A stretch of 35,457 nucleotides of DNA. Source: an uncultured Synechococcales cyanobacterium. GTDB taxonomy: Bacteria; Cyanobacteriota; Cyanobacteriia; CAIUCS01. Position 1 is the first letter of the stretch, and every line of letters begins with the position of its first letter. This document shows, one piece after another, positions 26,648 to 35,457 of the stretch. The DNA is taken from positions 1 to 35,457 of the forward strand of contig CAIUCS010000072.1 of NCBI GenBank assembly GCA_903897715.1. The letters run 5' to 3'. The position numbers and the translations under genes were made by a program. Under the pieces are notes generated by a model, which had not been told where the DNA came from, did no database searches, and saw only the letters and a program-made list of their open reading frames with translations.

Positions 26648-28483
26648 GTGAATAAACGGTGGAGATACGCTGGTTTATATGTGTTGTTAGCCATTGTGGT
26701 TGTGGTTTTAGCCACAGTATTGTTTGAACGTCCTACCCCTAACATACAAACATGGCGCTATAGTCGTTTCATCGCGGAAGTAGAGAAGAATCAGGTAGAG
26801 AGGGTGCGGATTCGTCCTGATCGCTCTATGGCTGAAGTGGCTACATCAGATGGAACGAAGGTGGAGGTAAATCTGCCCAATGATCCAGACCTATTAAAAA
26901 TTTTGATGGATCATAAAGTAGATATTTCAGTACGACCCCCAGAAGATGATAGTCTGTGGAGATTACTTAGCAGTTTATTTGTACCTGTTTTAATTTTAGT
27001 TGGATTATTTTTCCTGCTGCGGCGGGCTCAAAATGGTCCTGGTAGTCAGGCAATGAATTTTGGTAAATCACGGGCAAGGGTGCAAATGGAGCCCCAAACC
27101 CAGGTTACCTTTGGCGATGTTGCAGGGATTGATCAGGCTAAATTGGAGTTAAATGAAGTCGTAGATTTTCTGAAAAATGGCGATCGCTTCACAGCAGTGG
27201 GGGCGAAAATTCCCAAGGGTGTTTTGCTTGTTGGACCCCCTGGAACCGGAAAAACACTTTTAGCCCGTGCTGTGGCTGGGGAAGCTGGGGTTCCTTTCTT
27301 CTCCATCTCAGGTTCGGAATTTGTAGAAATGTTTGTGGGTGTGGGTGCCTCCCGGGTGCGGGATTTATTTGAACAGGCAAAGACCAATGCCCCATGCATC
27401 GTATTTATTGATGAAATAGACGCTGTTGGACGGCAGCGGGGTGCAGGTTTAGGAGGTGGAAACGATGAGCGGGAACAAACCTTAAACCAACTCTTAACTG
27501 AAATGGATGGGTTTGAGGGAAATACTGGCATTATTATTATTGCAGCAACCAACCGTCCAGATGTTCTAGATGCGGCATTATTACGCCCTGGACGATTTGA
27601 TCGGCAGGTGGTGGTTGACCGCCCTGATTATGCCGGACGGTCTGAGATATTAAATGTCCATGCCCGTGGCAAAACCTTAGCCAAGGATGTGGATTTGGAT
27701 AAAATTGCCCGTCGTACCCCTGGATTTACGGGTGCAGACCTTTCTAACCTCCTCAATGAAGCTGCGATCTTAGCAGCTCGTCGAAATCTAACTGAGATTT
27801 CCATGGATGAGGTAAATGATGCCATTGACCGAGTGTTAGCTGGTCCTGAAAAGAAAGACCGGGTGATGAGTGCGAAACGGAAGGAGTTAGTCGCATACCA
27901 TGAAGCGGGACATGCCCTGGTAGGTGCTCTCATGCCAGATTACGACCCGGTTCAGAAGATTAGTATTATTCCTCGAGGACGGGCGGGGGGGTTAACTTGG
28001 TTTACCCCCAGTGAAGATCGTATGGACTCTGGACTCTATTCCCGTTCCTACTTACAAAACCAAATGGCTGTTGCCCTAGGCGGACGAGTAGCTGAGGAAA
28101 TTATTTTCGGGGAAGAAGAAGTCACTACTGGAGCTTCCAATGACTTACAACAAGTCGCCCGCGTCGCCAGACAAATGGTGACCCGATTTGGAATGAGCGA
28201 TCGCCTTGGTCCTGTTGCTTTGGGTCGTCAGCAAGGCAATATGTTTCTAGGTCGAGATATCATGTCAGAACGTGATTTTTCAGAAGAAACTGCGGCTACG
28301 ATTGATGATGAAGTTAGGGGACTTGTGGATCAAGCCTATGGACGAGCCAAGAATGTTCTAGTTCATAACCGTGCTGTTTTGGATCAATTAGCCTCTATGC
28401 TGGTTGAGAAGGAAACAGTGGATGCAGATGAATTGCAAGAACTTTTATCGGTCAGTGATGTTAAGATTGCAGCCATCGCTTAG
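26648..28483 (+). CDS. ftsH: ATP-dependent zinc metalloprotease FtsH (FtsH3-like)
   Basis: FtsH is a hexameric membrane AAA+ protease that extracts and degrades damaged membrane proteins. The 611-residue protein has membrane helices at about residues 8-25 and 104-124. Walker A is GPPGTGKT (196-203), Walker B is IVFIDEID (251-258), and the second region of homology is around [20 protein letters not shown]. The zinc motif HEAGH is at 418-422 with third ligand Asp499 in GASND. From memory it is closest to Synechocystis FtsH3 (Slr1604), the common partner in FtsH1/3 and FtsH2/3 hetero-hexamers acting in iron-regulator turnover and photosystem II repair. Start GTG is supported by AGGAGG upstream. 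Confidence 0.95.
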   Translation: MNKRWRYAGLYVLLAIVVVVLATVLFERPTPNIQTWRYSRFIAEVEKNQVERVRIRPDRSMAEVATSDGTKVEVNLPNDPDLLKILMDHKVDISVRPPEDDSLWRLLSSLFVPVLILVGLFFLLRRAQNGPGSQAMNFGKSRARVQMEPQTQVTFGDVAGIDQAKLELNEVVDFLKNGDRFTAVGAKIPKGVLLVGPPGTGKTLLARAVAGEAGVPFFSISGSEFVEMFVGVGASRVRDLFEQAKTNAPCIVFIDEIDAVGRQRGAGLGGGNDEREQTLNQLLTEMDGFEGNTGIIIIAATNRPDVLDAALLRPGRFDRQVVVDRPDYAGRSEILNVHARGKTLAKDVDLDKIARRTPGFTGADLSNLLNEAAILAARRNLTEISMDEVNDAIDRVLAGPEKKDRVMSAKRKELVAYHEAGHALVGALMPDYDPVQKISIIPRGRAGGLTWFTPSEDRMDSGLYSRSYLQNQMAVALGGRVAEEIIFGEEEVTTGASNDLQQVARVARQMVTRFGMSDRLGPVALGRQQGNMFLGRDIMSERDFSEETAATIDDEVRGLVDQAYGRAKNVLVHNRAVLDQLASMLVEKETVDADELQELLSVSDVKIAAIA

Positions 28484-28572
28484 GTCGTCTCGTTGAGCCT
28501 AAAATGTTGGAATTCAAGCCATCCCCTTTAGGGTGAAAGATAGCTGACTTAAATTTGGTTAGTTCTAAGCAA

Positions 28573-28609
28573 GTCATACTGTGCCGTGCTAAACACAGCA
28601 CAGTATGAC
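28573..28609 (+). terminator. Long hairpin downstream of ftsH (possible terminator)
   Basis: GTCATACTGTGCCGT (28573-28587) pairs with ACAGCACAGTATGAC (28595-28609) at 14 of 15 positions around a seven-base loop. It lies 89 bp after the ftsH stop codon. There is no T-run, so intrinsic termination is uncertain; an RNA processing or stability structure is an alternative. Apart from this hairpin the 353-bp gap to 28837 shows nothing I can name. Confidence 0.45.
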
Positions 28610-28836
28610 CCGAAAATTATTACCTCCTTAACCACCACCCTCGATTGGGATAGTGGCTGAGTTTTGATAGTTTCTAGGAATAGGGATAACAGCTATTATT
28701 TGGCTGTGAGATTTTACGCTTGGGGTAGATAGTCTCTAAAGGGCTCACTACTTCTCCCTGGCTCCGAAGCATTTCTGTGCCCTATCCCAGTAAAATTAAA
28801 AAGTAATTGCTGGTATTGAAATGAGCGATCGCCCTG

Positions 28837-29346
28837 ATGTATTACTTAATTGCTGTTTTTTCAGATCGGATCCAAGCTGAAGGTGTTTACTGCGAAATGG
28901 AGCAGGCAGGGTTATCCATGGCACAGGTAGCCATTTTAGGAAAGGGTTACAAAAGTGCAGACGAATACGGTTTGATTGACCCAGCAGAAAAAGCTCGCAG
29001 GCAGGCTCGTTTTATGGCGTATTGGTTGGTTCCATTTGGCTTTGTAGCCGGATTTGCCTTCAGCTTCATCACCGGACTCCAAACCTTTAGTTGGGCTGGA
29101 GAAGTTGGTAATAACCTGATTGGAGGTTTACTCGGAGCAGCATCCGGGGGGATGGGAAGCGTGTTTGTGGGCGGCGGAGTGGGGTTGGTTGTGGGGGGTA
29201 GAGATGTCCTACCCTATCGCAACCGTTTACAGCAAGGTCAATACTTAGTGATTGTAAAAGGGGGTAGCAACCTAATTCAAAAAGCGAAAGGTCTTTTACG
29301 GGAAGCGAATCCGGAACATTTACAGGGATACGAACTAGAAGAGTAA
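28837..29346 (+). CDS. Membrane protein with glycine-rich helices, unknown function
   Basis: The 169-residue product starts with a soluble ferredoxin-like or GSP17M-like segment (YYLIAVFSDRIQAEGVYCEM). Two hydrophobic stretches follow, at about residues 60-80 (AYWLVPFGFVAGFAFSFITG) and 94-120, the latter a glycine zipper (LIGGLLGAASGGMGSVFVGG). The C-terminal soluble part includes QGQYLVIVKGGSNLIQKAKG. I recall similar short proteins only as conserved cyanobacterial hypotheticals. ATG 28837 follows a HIP1-like GCGATCGC with no clear ribosome binding site. It converges on 29457 with a 110-bp gap. Confidence 0.75.
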   Translation: MYYLIAVFSDRIQAEGVYCEMEQAGLSMAQVAILGKGYKSADEYGLIDPAEKARRQARFMAYWLVPFGFVAGFAFSFITGLQTFSWAGEVGNNLIGGLLGAASGGMGSVFVGGGVGLVVGGRDVLPYRNRLQQGQYLVIVKGGSNLIQKAKGLLREANPEHLQGYELEE

Positions 29347-29456
29347 TCAATCGGAATTTTGTATCTTTTAGGTGAAACCGAGCAGCGTGTTGACTGTCCT
29401 TGCTGAATAACTGATCGTCTTCCCGCCATGAACCCACAATAACCCTTGGCGCATCA

Positions 29457-29984
29457 TTAAGATTTCTGACAGTGAGCAAGAATCCTTCGGTCATTTCGAC
29501 TAATCAACGAAACAGGATAAAGCCCCTCCAACGTAACATGTTGACGGTAAAGCCCTTTATATACTGGTATTTGTTGACGTTGAAAGGCAATTTTATGGGG
29601 ATAGGATGTCCCTTCATAACTATCAATGATGGTCATCTGTAATTCATTGGGGGTTAACGTACCATAGATACAATCAAAGGAAGATAGGGGCATATAAAAT
29701 GCTCCCACTACATTGGCATTTTTGACTTCGAAAATTAGGTAAGCATTGCCAAGAACATTAGGACGGGATGATTCCCCATATAAATAAACCCCACTCCTTA
29801 AGGGAAGATACGGGAAGGAAAGTGATTGGACTTGGGCTTTGACAATTGGCACCCCGATACCGATTAACCCAATTAAAATCAAAAAAGTGGCAGTTACCTT
29901 AGACTTTAACAGTCGGAAGAACAAATACCACCATCGCTTAATAAAATTTGCCCCTGTTACGAAGTTTTCACATTGGTTGATCAT
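29457..29984 (-). CDS. Exported or membrane-anchored cyanobacterial hypothetical protein
   Basis: The 175-residue product has a positively charged N-terminus and one hydrophobic segment at about residues 30-50 (TATFLILIGLIGIGVPIVKA), followed by a soluble, beta-rich domain. This contains YLPLRSGVYLYGESSRPNVL, NAYLIFEVKNANVVGAFYMP and FDCIYGTLTPNELQMTI, a pattern I have seen in unnamed cyanobacterial proteins. The segment may be an uncleaved signal anchor or a signal peptide ending near VKA. The segment around SSFDCIYG and the HCQKS C-terminus place two cysteines that could form a periplasmic disulfide. No function is assigned. Confidence 0.75.
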   Translation of the reverse strand: MINQCENFVTGANFIKRWWYLFFRLLKSKVTATFLILIGLIGIGVPIVKAQVQSLSFPYLPLRSGVYLYGESSRPNVLGNAYLIFEVKNANVVGAFYMPLSSFDCIYGTLTPNELQMTIIDSYEGTSYPHKIAFQRQQIPVYKGLYRQHVTLEGLYPVSLISRNDRRILAHCQKS

Positions 29985-30101
29985 ACTTTTTTCGACTCCT
30001 CTATAATTAATTATAGAAATGGTAGGGGTCGCTTTCAGTTATTCACAAAAAATTTTAAATTTCCCTGAATCATTCATTGAGCAATCAATCTCGGTTTAAT
30101 C

Positions 30102-31100
30102 ATGAAACTATCTAGTAAAAATTTAAGTATCAGACTAGAAACCATCTATGATGCCATCATTGTAGGGGGTGGCATGGGTGGGTTATCAGCAGCGATTTAC
30201 CTGGCAAGATATGGCTTGAAGTGTTTAATAATTGAAAAGGGAAAGGGGCGATCGCTATGGATGCAAGACCTCCGTAATTATTTAGGTTTACCCCCAGACA
30301 CCCCAGGCAGAGATATTTTGAAAAACGGAACTCAACAGGCGATTGAGTGGGGAGCAGACCATCTGAGAGGATATGTGGAAGATGTGGTCGATGAAGGGGA
30401 AACTTTAGGGGTGAAAGTCAAGGTCGGTAAAACAGAAAGTATCTATCCAGTTTTTCGGAGCAACTATCTAATTGCAGCTTCAGGGATCATTGATCATTTA
30501 CCCCATCTGGAAAATATGCAAAATGTTTATGATTATGCCGGTTATACACTCCACGTTTGTATGATTTGTGATGGATTTGATATGTGGGATCAAAAAGCAG
30601 TTCTAATTGCTGGTTCAGAATCCCAAATCAATGCTGCATTTGTTTTAAATTGGTTTACTCCCTATATTTCTGTACTCACCCATGGACTTTGTTCCGTTAG
30701 TCCTGAAATGAAGTATAAATTGGCAGACCATGGATATCCTCTTTATGAAGCCCCGATCGCCAGATTTTTAGGGGAAAACCATCAAATGAGTGGGATAGAA
30801 CTGGTGGATGGAACATTAGTACAGGCAACTACTGGGTTGATAAATATGGGTTCTTCCTATCATAACCATTACTTAAAGGGCATTGCCGGACTAGAATGGG
30901 ACGGGGAAAACCTAATTACCAACGATATGGCTCAAACCAGTCATTCTCGTATTTTTGCCATTGGTGACTTAAAAAAGGGGCTGAATCAAGTTTCCATTGC
31001 AGTTGCTGACGGAACCCTGGCTGCCACTCAAATCTGGCGTAATATCCGGCGTAGCAGCCCCGCCCGAAAATGGTTAGCTAACATTCATATGGCATCTTGA
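30102..31100 (+). CDS. Thioredoxin-reductase-like flavoprotein, DDOR-type candidate
   Basis: The 332-residue protein has an FAD Rossmann motif GGGMGG (residues 22-27) and a redox CxxC at Cys153/Cys156 (CMICDGFD, cf. CATCDG in TrxR). A C-terminal FAD motif IFAIGDLKKG is at 285-293. The second nucleotide domain is not a normal NADPH site: it reads IAGSESQINAAFVL instead of a GGGDSAxEEA pattern, and no HRRxxxR follows. That matches the cyanobacterial diflavin-linked disulfide oxidoreductases (DDOR; Synechocystis Slr0600 type) known to me, which bind a second flavin there and do not use NADPH. It converges on rimM with a 13-bp gap. The reductase fold is certain; the DDOR subtype is inferred. Confidence 0.88.
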   Translation: MKLSSKNLSIRLETIYDAIIVGGGMGGLSAAIYLARYGLKCLIIEKGKGRSLWMQDLRNYLGLPPDTPGRDILKNGTQQAIEWGADHLRGYVEDVVDEGETLGVKVKVGKTESIYPVFRSNYLIAASGIIDHLPHLENMQNVYDYAGYTLHVCMICDGFDMWDQKAVLIAGSESQINAAFVLNWFTPYISVLTHGLCSVSPEMKYKLADHGYPLYEAPIARFLGENHQMSGIELVDGTLVQATTGLINMGSSYHNHYLKGIAGLEWDGENLITNDMAQTSHSRIFAIGDLKKGLNQVSIAVADGTLAATQIWRNIRRSSPARKWLANIHMAS

Positions 31101-31113
31101 ACAGTGTCACGTT

Positions 31114-31731
31114 TTAATTCACTAACCCCTTGGGTGGTGTAATTTCAATGCGACGAGACTCTAAATCGACGATGGGTACAATGACCTTAACAAATGGGAT
31201 TAGGATTGGCAGGACTGACTGTTGATGGTGTTGCAAATAATCTGAAAACGGTTCAACTGCCAGCAAGTCGTTTCCAGCAGTGATCACATCCTTGACAACC
31301 CCAATGGGTTCCTGACTGATGTGATCAATCACCGTTAATCCAATGAGGTCCCTAACATGATATTCATCCACCCCTAACTGGGGGCGATCGGTAATGGGAA
31401 CCATCAACTTGGCACCCCGTAAAGCCTCAGCATCATTGCGATGATGAGTACCCGATAGTTGAATCACATAAATTCCCTTCCCATCCACAAATCGTCCGTG
31501 GATTAATTCAACGGGGTAGGGTTGGCAGTGGTCTTTCGGCAACAACCAACGAGTTCCTGGGGTAAGAAAACGCTCTGGAAAGTCTGAGTCTGGATAAACC
31601 CTAACTTCTCCGTTTAAACCCTGGGGAGCAACGATTTTACCAATGGTTATCCATTCATCCTCAGGAAGAACCAGCTTGGGGGTGTCATTATGGGAGTCTT
31701 TAGGAACCGTGGGTGAAGGGAGGCATCTCAT
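31114..31731 (-). CDS. rimM: Ribosome maturation factor RimM
   Basis: RimM binds ribosomal protein S19 and aids 30S head assembly and 16S rRNA processing. The product has the N-terminal RimM strand WITIGKIVAPQGLNGEVRV and a PRC-barrel C-terminal domain (EYHVRDLIGLTVID ... GVVKDVITAGNDLLAVEP ... ILIPFVKVIVPIVDLESRRI). About 27 residues precede the conserved WITIGK, longer than the usual start, and are probably disordered. ATG 31731 is preferred; a GTG at 31734 is in frame immediately before it. It is convergent with the flavoprotein gene and divergent from 31905. Confidence 0.93.
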   Translation of the reverse strand: MRCLPSPTVPKDSHNDTPKLVLPEDEWITIGKIVAPQGLNGEVRVYPDSDFPERFLTPGTRWLLPKDHCQPYPVELIHGRFVDGKGIYVIQLSGTHHRNDAEALRGAKLMVPITDRPQLGVDEYHVRDLIGLTVIDHISQEPIGVVKDVITAGNDLLAVEPFSDYLQHHQQSVLPILIPFVKVIVPIVDLESRRIEITPPKGLVN

Positions 31732-31904
31732 CACTGTATTTGAAGGGGAAATAAATTAATGGCAGTACAATGGTATGTCATCTAAGTTACTTTTAAATAA
31801 AATATAGATGTCAATGGTTGAACCCTTGGGAAGCGATCTTTAATTTTATCCTATTCCCTTCAATGACTGCTACAATTCTAACGGGAAAGTTTGAGGAAAT
31901 TTTC

Positions 31905-32375
31905 ATGTCCAGAACCTGGTTGATTTCTATTTTTAGTTTGTTAATTTCTCCCCTGGTCACAACAAGTCCAGTCATAGCTCATAGTGTCCAAACAGATTAC
32001 TGGATGAAAGCTGGAGTAATGGAAATTCAGTCTACATTCAGTACGGGTGAGTCCTTAGAAGGGGCGCCCGTTTCCATCTATGCCCCTGGTGTAACCCAGC
32101 CTTGGAAAGAAGTTATAACGGATAAGGATGGTAAATTTGAGTTTAAGCCTGATGCCTCCCTGCCTGGCAACTGGACAATTAAGATTGGTAGAGGAGACCA
32201 TGGCGATATTTTGACCGTACCAGTGGGTAAAGAGGGAGTGAACATTCAGTTGGTGAGTCAAAACTTGATGGATAAACCCCACCGCCACTCCATACTAGGT
32301 CAGGTTCTGGTTGGCGCAGGGGTATTAACTGGTGGCGTTGGACTGTGGCTAGCCAAGCGTCCTGCAAAAGGTTGA
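31905..32375 (+). CDS. Exported small protein with carboxypeptidase-regulatory/DUF4198-like domain and C-terminal membrane helix
   Basis: From ATG 31905 (GAGG at 31893-31896, eight bases upstream) the 156-residue product has a cleavable-looking signal peptide (TWLISIFSLLISPLVTTSPV then IAHS). A beta-sandwich domain follows, with FSTGESLEGAPVSIYAPG, TDKDGKFEFKPDASLPGNWT and GDHGDILTVPV. It ends in a hydrophobic helix GQVLVGAGVLTGGVGLWLAK. The domain resembles those in NikK/CbiL-like metal-uptake accessory proteins, and the two His residues in the DKPHRH linker would suit a metal ligand, but no transporter genes are near. An upstream in-frame ATG at 31818 would bury the signal peptide and is disfavoured. 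Function is not assigned. Confidence 0.78.
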   Translation: MSRTWLISIFSLLISPLVTTSPVIAHSVQTDYWMKAGVMEIQSTFSTGESLEGAPVSIYAPGVTQPWKEVITDKDGKFEFKPDASLPGNWTIKIGRGDHGDILTVPVGKEGVNIQLVSQNLMDKPHRHSILGQVLVGAGVLTGGVGLWLAKRPAKG

Positions 32376-32553
32376 ACGTTCCCACACCCCATTAATTTGA
32401 ACTATGATTCAATAGTGGGTGGTGGTAAAAAGGAAAGGATTTCAGTGGGGTTGTAGGGGCGTTGACCCCAAATCCCCAACAAATCTCTATCCTTACTTGT
32501 TTAGGACTATCCAGTAGGGTAACAATTCATCTATCAAAGGAAGCAGGTTAGGG

Positions 32554-33993
32554 ATGCGGGTAGCGATCGTTGGGGCAGGTTTAGCCGGGCTGGCAGCAGC
32601 AGTTGATTTGGTAGATGCTGGTCATGAAGTGGAAATTTTTGAATCGCGCCCATTTGTTGGAGGTAAAGCTGGTAGTTGGATAGATGGCAATGGTAACCAT
32701 ATTGAAATGGGGTTACATGTGTTTTTTTTCAACTATGCAAATTTGTTTGCCCTCATGGAAAAGGTGGGAGCTCGTCAAAATTTGTTAGCGAAAGCCCATA
32801 CCCATACTTTCATTAACCGTGGAGGTCAAGTAGGAGAGTTGGATTTTCGTTTCCTAGTTGGCGCTCCCTTCAATGGATTAAAAGCATTCTTTACAACAAA
32901 TCAGTTGTCATGGTTAGACAAAGTCAGAAATGGGATTGCCCTTGCCACCAGTCCAATTGTTAGAGGATTGATTGATTATGAAGGAGCCATGGGTCAGATC
33001 CGGTCTTTAGATTATTTGAGCTTTGGGGAATGGTTTCGTAGCCATGGGGGATCCAATCATAGTCTGAAGCGGTTGTGGAACCCCATTGCCCTAGCTTTGG
33101 GGTTTATTGACACTGAAAATATATCGGCTCGGTGTATGTTAACCATTTTTCAAATGTTTGCAGCCAAGACCGAAGCTTCAAAATTAAATATGCTGAAAGG
33201 GTCTCCAGATGAGTACCTCCATAGACCAATTGTGCAGTATTTAGTTAACCGTGGAGCTAAAATCTATACCAGACGAGGAATCCGAGAGATCGAGTATGAA
33301 CGTGTTGATAACCATATCCAGGTAACAGGATTGGTTGTATCCAATGGAGAAGAAACAGAAACCATTACAGCTGATGCCTATCTTTGTGCCTGTGATATTC
33401 CGGGTATTCAACGTTTATTACCCCCAGATTGGCGGCAGTGGTCAGAGTTTGATAACATTTATAAGCTAAGTGCTGTTCCTGTCGCTACTGTTCAATTACG
33501 GTTTGATGGTTGGGTAACGGAACTGAATGATACCCAACAACAAAAACAACTCCATCATGCTGCTGGCATCGATAATTTACTCTATTCTGCCGATACGGAT
33601 TTTTCTTGTTTTTCCGATCTTGCCCTTTCCAGTCCGGCGGATTATTACCGCCAGGGTCAAGGTTCCTTGATTCAACTGGTTCTTACCCCTGGCGATCGCT
33701 TTGTTGCCATGGGAAATGAGGGGATCGCCCAATACTCCCTTCAACAAATTCATGACCTTTTCCCCTCTTCCCGACAATTAACCATGACTTGGTATAGTGT
33801 GGTAAAACTTGCCCAATCCCTTTATCGTGAAGCCCCTGGTATGGATCCATTCCGTCCTCCTCAAAAAACCCCGGTGGCTAATTTTTTCCTGGCGGGGAGC
33901 TATACCCAACAAGATTATATTGATAGTATGGAAGGTGCTACGATTTCAGGTAGGCAAGCAGCATCAGCAATTTTAAATTCCCCAGGATTCTGA
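32554..33993 (+). CDS. zds: 9,9'-di-cis-zeta-carotene desaturase
   Basis: Zds (CrtQ) desaturates zeta-carotene to neurosporene and lycopene in the plant/cyanobacterial four-step carotenoid pathway. The 479-residue flavoprotein starts with the FAD motif [17 protein letters not shown], then [23 protein letters not shown], a Zds hallmark. Near the end [20 protein letters not shown], typical of the CrtP/CrtQ class, is present. The GSWxDxxGxHIEMGLH wording separates it from phytoene desaturase (CrtP). Length is normal. ATG 32554; the 178-bp upstream gap has only a weak C/G-rich inverted repeat. It converges on crcB with 53 bp between. Confidence 0.95.
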   Translation: MRVAIVGAGLAGLAAAVDLVDAGHEVEIFESRPFVGGKAGSWIDGNGNHIEMGLHVFFFNYANLFALMEKVGARQNLLAKAHTHTFINRGGQVGELDFRFLVGAPFNGLKAFFTTNQLSWLDKVRNGIALATSPIVRGLIDYEGAMGQIRSLDYLSFGEWFRSHGGSNHSLKRLWNPIALALGFIDTENISARCMLTIFQMFAAKTEASKLNMLKGSPDEYLHRPIVQYLVNRGAKIYTRRGIREIEYERVDNHIQVTGLVVSNGEETETITADAYLCACDIPGIQRLLPPDWRQWSEFDNIYKLSAVPVATVQLRFDGWVTELNDTQQQKQLHHAAGIDNLLYSADTDFSCFSDLALSSPADYYRQGQGSLIQLVLTPGDRFVAMGNEGIAQYSLQQIHDLFPSSRQLTMTWYSVVKLAQSLYREAPGMDPFRPPQKTPVANFFLAGSYTQQDYIDSMEGATISGRQAASAILNSPGF

Positions 33994-34046
33994 CAATCGT
34001 CCAGTCCATGGGAACGAGAACCCAAAGCAGTTGATTGAATGGTTTA

Positions 34047-34454
34047 CTAGGAGCGGGTTAACCATGTCCCCAGTTGTACACCCATTAACCCCAAGATTCC
34101 ACTGCCACCCCAATATAACAAGGCAGTATATTCTTGACCATTCTTGACCAATTGAACTGTATCCAACGCAAAGGTAGAGAACGTGGTGTAGGAACCTAAA
34201 AACCCAACAAAAATGAATAATCCCAGTTGGGGGGGAAGGGAAACATGGTGGAGAAATAAACCCGAACAAAACCCTATCCCTAGCGTCCCGGTCAGGTTAA
34301 CAAAAAATGTACCGTAGGGAAAGGTAACCCCAAAGCGTTGAGTGAACCAAAGGGTAAGAAAATATCGACTCAATGAACCAACAATTGCACCCAAACTAAT
34401 GGCAATGGAATTTTTGACTACGGGGTCGTCTAAAATTTTAATCAGCATGAACAA
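34047..34454 (-). CDS. crcB: Fluoride channel/exporter CrcB (Fluc)
   Basis: CrcB/Fluc forms antiparallel dimeric channels that expel cytosolic fluoride. The 135-residue protein has four hydrophobic helices, the N-terminal GAIVGSLSRY (residues 22-31) and the pore motif GTFFVNLTGTLGIGF (48-62), where the Asn is conserved. GFLGSYTTFSTFA (84-96) provides the conserved phenylalanine/serine-threonine track. The two start codons of crcB and truB are only 26 bp apart. An alternative start is ATG at 34448. There is no space for a fluoride riboswitch ahead of this gene. Confidence 0.94.
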   Translation of the reverse strand: MFMLIKILDDPVVKNSIAISLGAIVGSLSRYFLTLWFTQRFGVTFPYGTFFVNLTGTLGIGFCSGLFLHHVSLPPQLGLFIFVGFLGSYTTFSTFALDTVQLVKNGQEYTALLYWGGSGILGLMGVQLGTWLTRS

Positions 34455-34480
34455 AGAACTATAAGGAACAAGGACTCAAC

Positions 34481-35434
34481 GTGGATGGTTTCCTAAATTT
34501 ACACAAACCTAGTGGCTTAACATCCCATGATTGCGTAATCCGGGTACGGAAATTATTGCATATTAAACGGGTGGGACATGCTGGCACCTTAGACCCAGCC
34601 GCAACGGGGGTATTACCCATTGCCCTAGGACGAGCAACTCGTTTATTACAATTCCTGACCACGGACAAAGTTTACGAAGCATTAATTCGTTTTGGATATC
34701 AAACCAGTACAGATGACCTAGAAGGAGAGATTATTCGGCAAGCCCCTCCCCAGGTGATCACTGGGTTATCCTTGGCACAAGTCCAAGCTCATTCAGCACA
34801 TTTCTTGGGAAAATTCTCACAGATTCCTCCCCAATATAGTGCGATTCAGGTGGATGGACAACGGCTTTACCACCTTGCCCGAACCGGACAAACTGTGGAG
34901 GTACAACCCCGCTGGGTACAGGTATTTGATGTACAAATCTTGGATTGGATCCAAGGGGACTACCCCGAGTTACGGGTTACAATTGCCTGTAGTGCTGGAA
35001 CCTATATTCGTTCTATTGCCAGAGATTGGGGAGAACGGGTACAAACCGGAGCCACTTTAGCCCAATTAATTCGTACCCAAAGTTGTGGATTAAAGTTATG
35101 TGATAGTCTCAACTTATCAGAACTAGAAACTCAAGTAGGGTTGGGTCAATTCCAACCCATTCATCCAGAAACAGTTCTTGCCCACCTTCCCCAAGTCCAA
35201 CTGACCCCCCAATTGGCAAAACCATGGTGCCACGGTCAACCTATTTCCATCAATCTGGTAGACATTCTGCCAGTCAACCATGAGTTACCCCCTACCGTGC
35301 GGGTTCATCTTCATGACGGAACGTTTTTAGGAATTGGAAAAATAGAATCTGAAAACCCTGAAGCATTGGCTGTTTGGGGGCAAAGAATAGAACTAAACCT
35401 GATGCCTCAGGTGGTTTTTATGCCAGAGCCCTGA
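34481..35434 (+). CDS. truB: tRNA pseudouridine-55 synthase
   Basis: TruB makes pseudouridine-55 in the T loop of tRNAs. The 317-residue protein begins MDGFLNLHKPSGLTSHDCV and has the catalytic Asp38 in GHAGTLDPAATGVLPI. It also has the conserved KxYxAxIRFGYQTSTDD region, the Y-containing GTYIRSIARDWG (residues about 168-179) and a C-terminal tail. Start is GTG 34481, with AAGGAC about ten bases upstream. It is divergent from crcB by 26 bp. The last 23 bp of the window after the TGA contain nothing identifiable. Confidence 0.95.
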   Translation: MDGFLNLHKPSGLTSHDCVIRVRKLLHIKRVGHAGTLDPAATGVLPIALGRATRLLQFLTTDKVYEALIRFGYQTSTDDLEGEIIRQAPPQVITGLSLAQVQAHSAHFLGKFSQIPPQYSAIQVDGQRLYHLARTGQTVEVQPRWVQVFDVQILDWIQGDYPELRVTIACSAGTYIRSIARDWGERVQTGATLAQLIRTQSCGLKLCDSLNLSELETQVGLGQFQPIHPETVLAHLPQVQLTPQLAKPWCHGQPISINLVDILPVNHELPPTVRVHLHDGTFLGIGKIESENPEALAVWGQRIELNLMPQVVFMPEP

Positions 35435-35457
35435 TGGTTGAATTCAAGGCTTAACCC

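Noticed and set aside
34455-34480. Fluoride riboswitch ahead of crcB
   Set aside because: Only 26 bp separate the divergent starts, too little for the aptamer.

Overview
The window is chromosomal DNA of a cyanobacterium, probably a filamentous one. Evidence is psbO, petM, zeta-carotene desaturase (crtQ/zds), two phycobilin-lyase genes (CpcS/CpeS type and CpcF type), an FtsH3-like protease, a diflavin-type disulfide reductase candidate, and recurrent GCGATCGC (HIP1) octamers. Most of it is ordinary core genome with dense, often convergent gene pairs. I see no CRISPR array, prophage or intact insertion sequence.

Layout. 1-465: remnant of an IS1634-type (DUF4277) transposase and a dispersed repeat. 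466-2164: cysC, and divergently a TPR protein with an MCP-like C-terminus. 2248-2402: MITE copy A. 2610-8577: gltB (large GOGAT subunit without the ferredoxin loop) facing folC. 8686-13891: a minus-strand run petM, ridA, galE, tldD-like, DUF6671, psbO, with a clear terminator after psbO. 14132-15782: family-4 uracil-DNA glycosylase facing a DUF3143 / J-domain pair. 15912-17660: two divergent proteins built from the same 19-residue LPxxRP repeat, followed by a cpcS-type lyase and mrdA (PBP2). 20322-24933: a conserved hypothetical gene, clpP, MITE copy B, a CpcF-like HEAT protein, MITE copy C and leuA. 25001-25181: tRNA-Thr(GGU) and tRNA-Tyr(GUA). 25227-28483: thiD and ftsH. 28837-35434: two cyanobacterial hypotheticals, a TrxR-like flavoprotein, rimM, an exported small-domain protein, zds, crcB and truB.

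Functional themes are photosynthesis (psbO, petM, bilin lyases, FtsH-type quality control, carotenoid desaturation), nitrogen and sulfur assimilation (gltB, cysC), leucine, thiamin and folate synthesis, envelope (PBP2, GalE) and RNA/DNA maintenance (TruB, RimM, UDG).

Most notable: (1) a MITE family in three copies, about 142-155 bp, with 17-bp near-perfect terminal inverted repeats and 9-bp target duplications, resembling the IS4 (IS10/IS50) pattern; (2) one of these copies landed exactly on the leuA stop codon and now supplies it; (3) the divergent LPxxRP-repeat pair, each with six repeats and a shared GYLD C-terminus, whose function I do not recognise; (4) a 34-codon petM too short for usual ORF cut-offs. 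All functional calls rest on reading motifs by eye; no database search was run.
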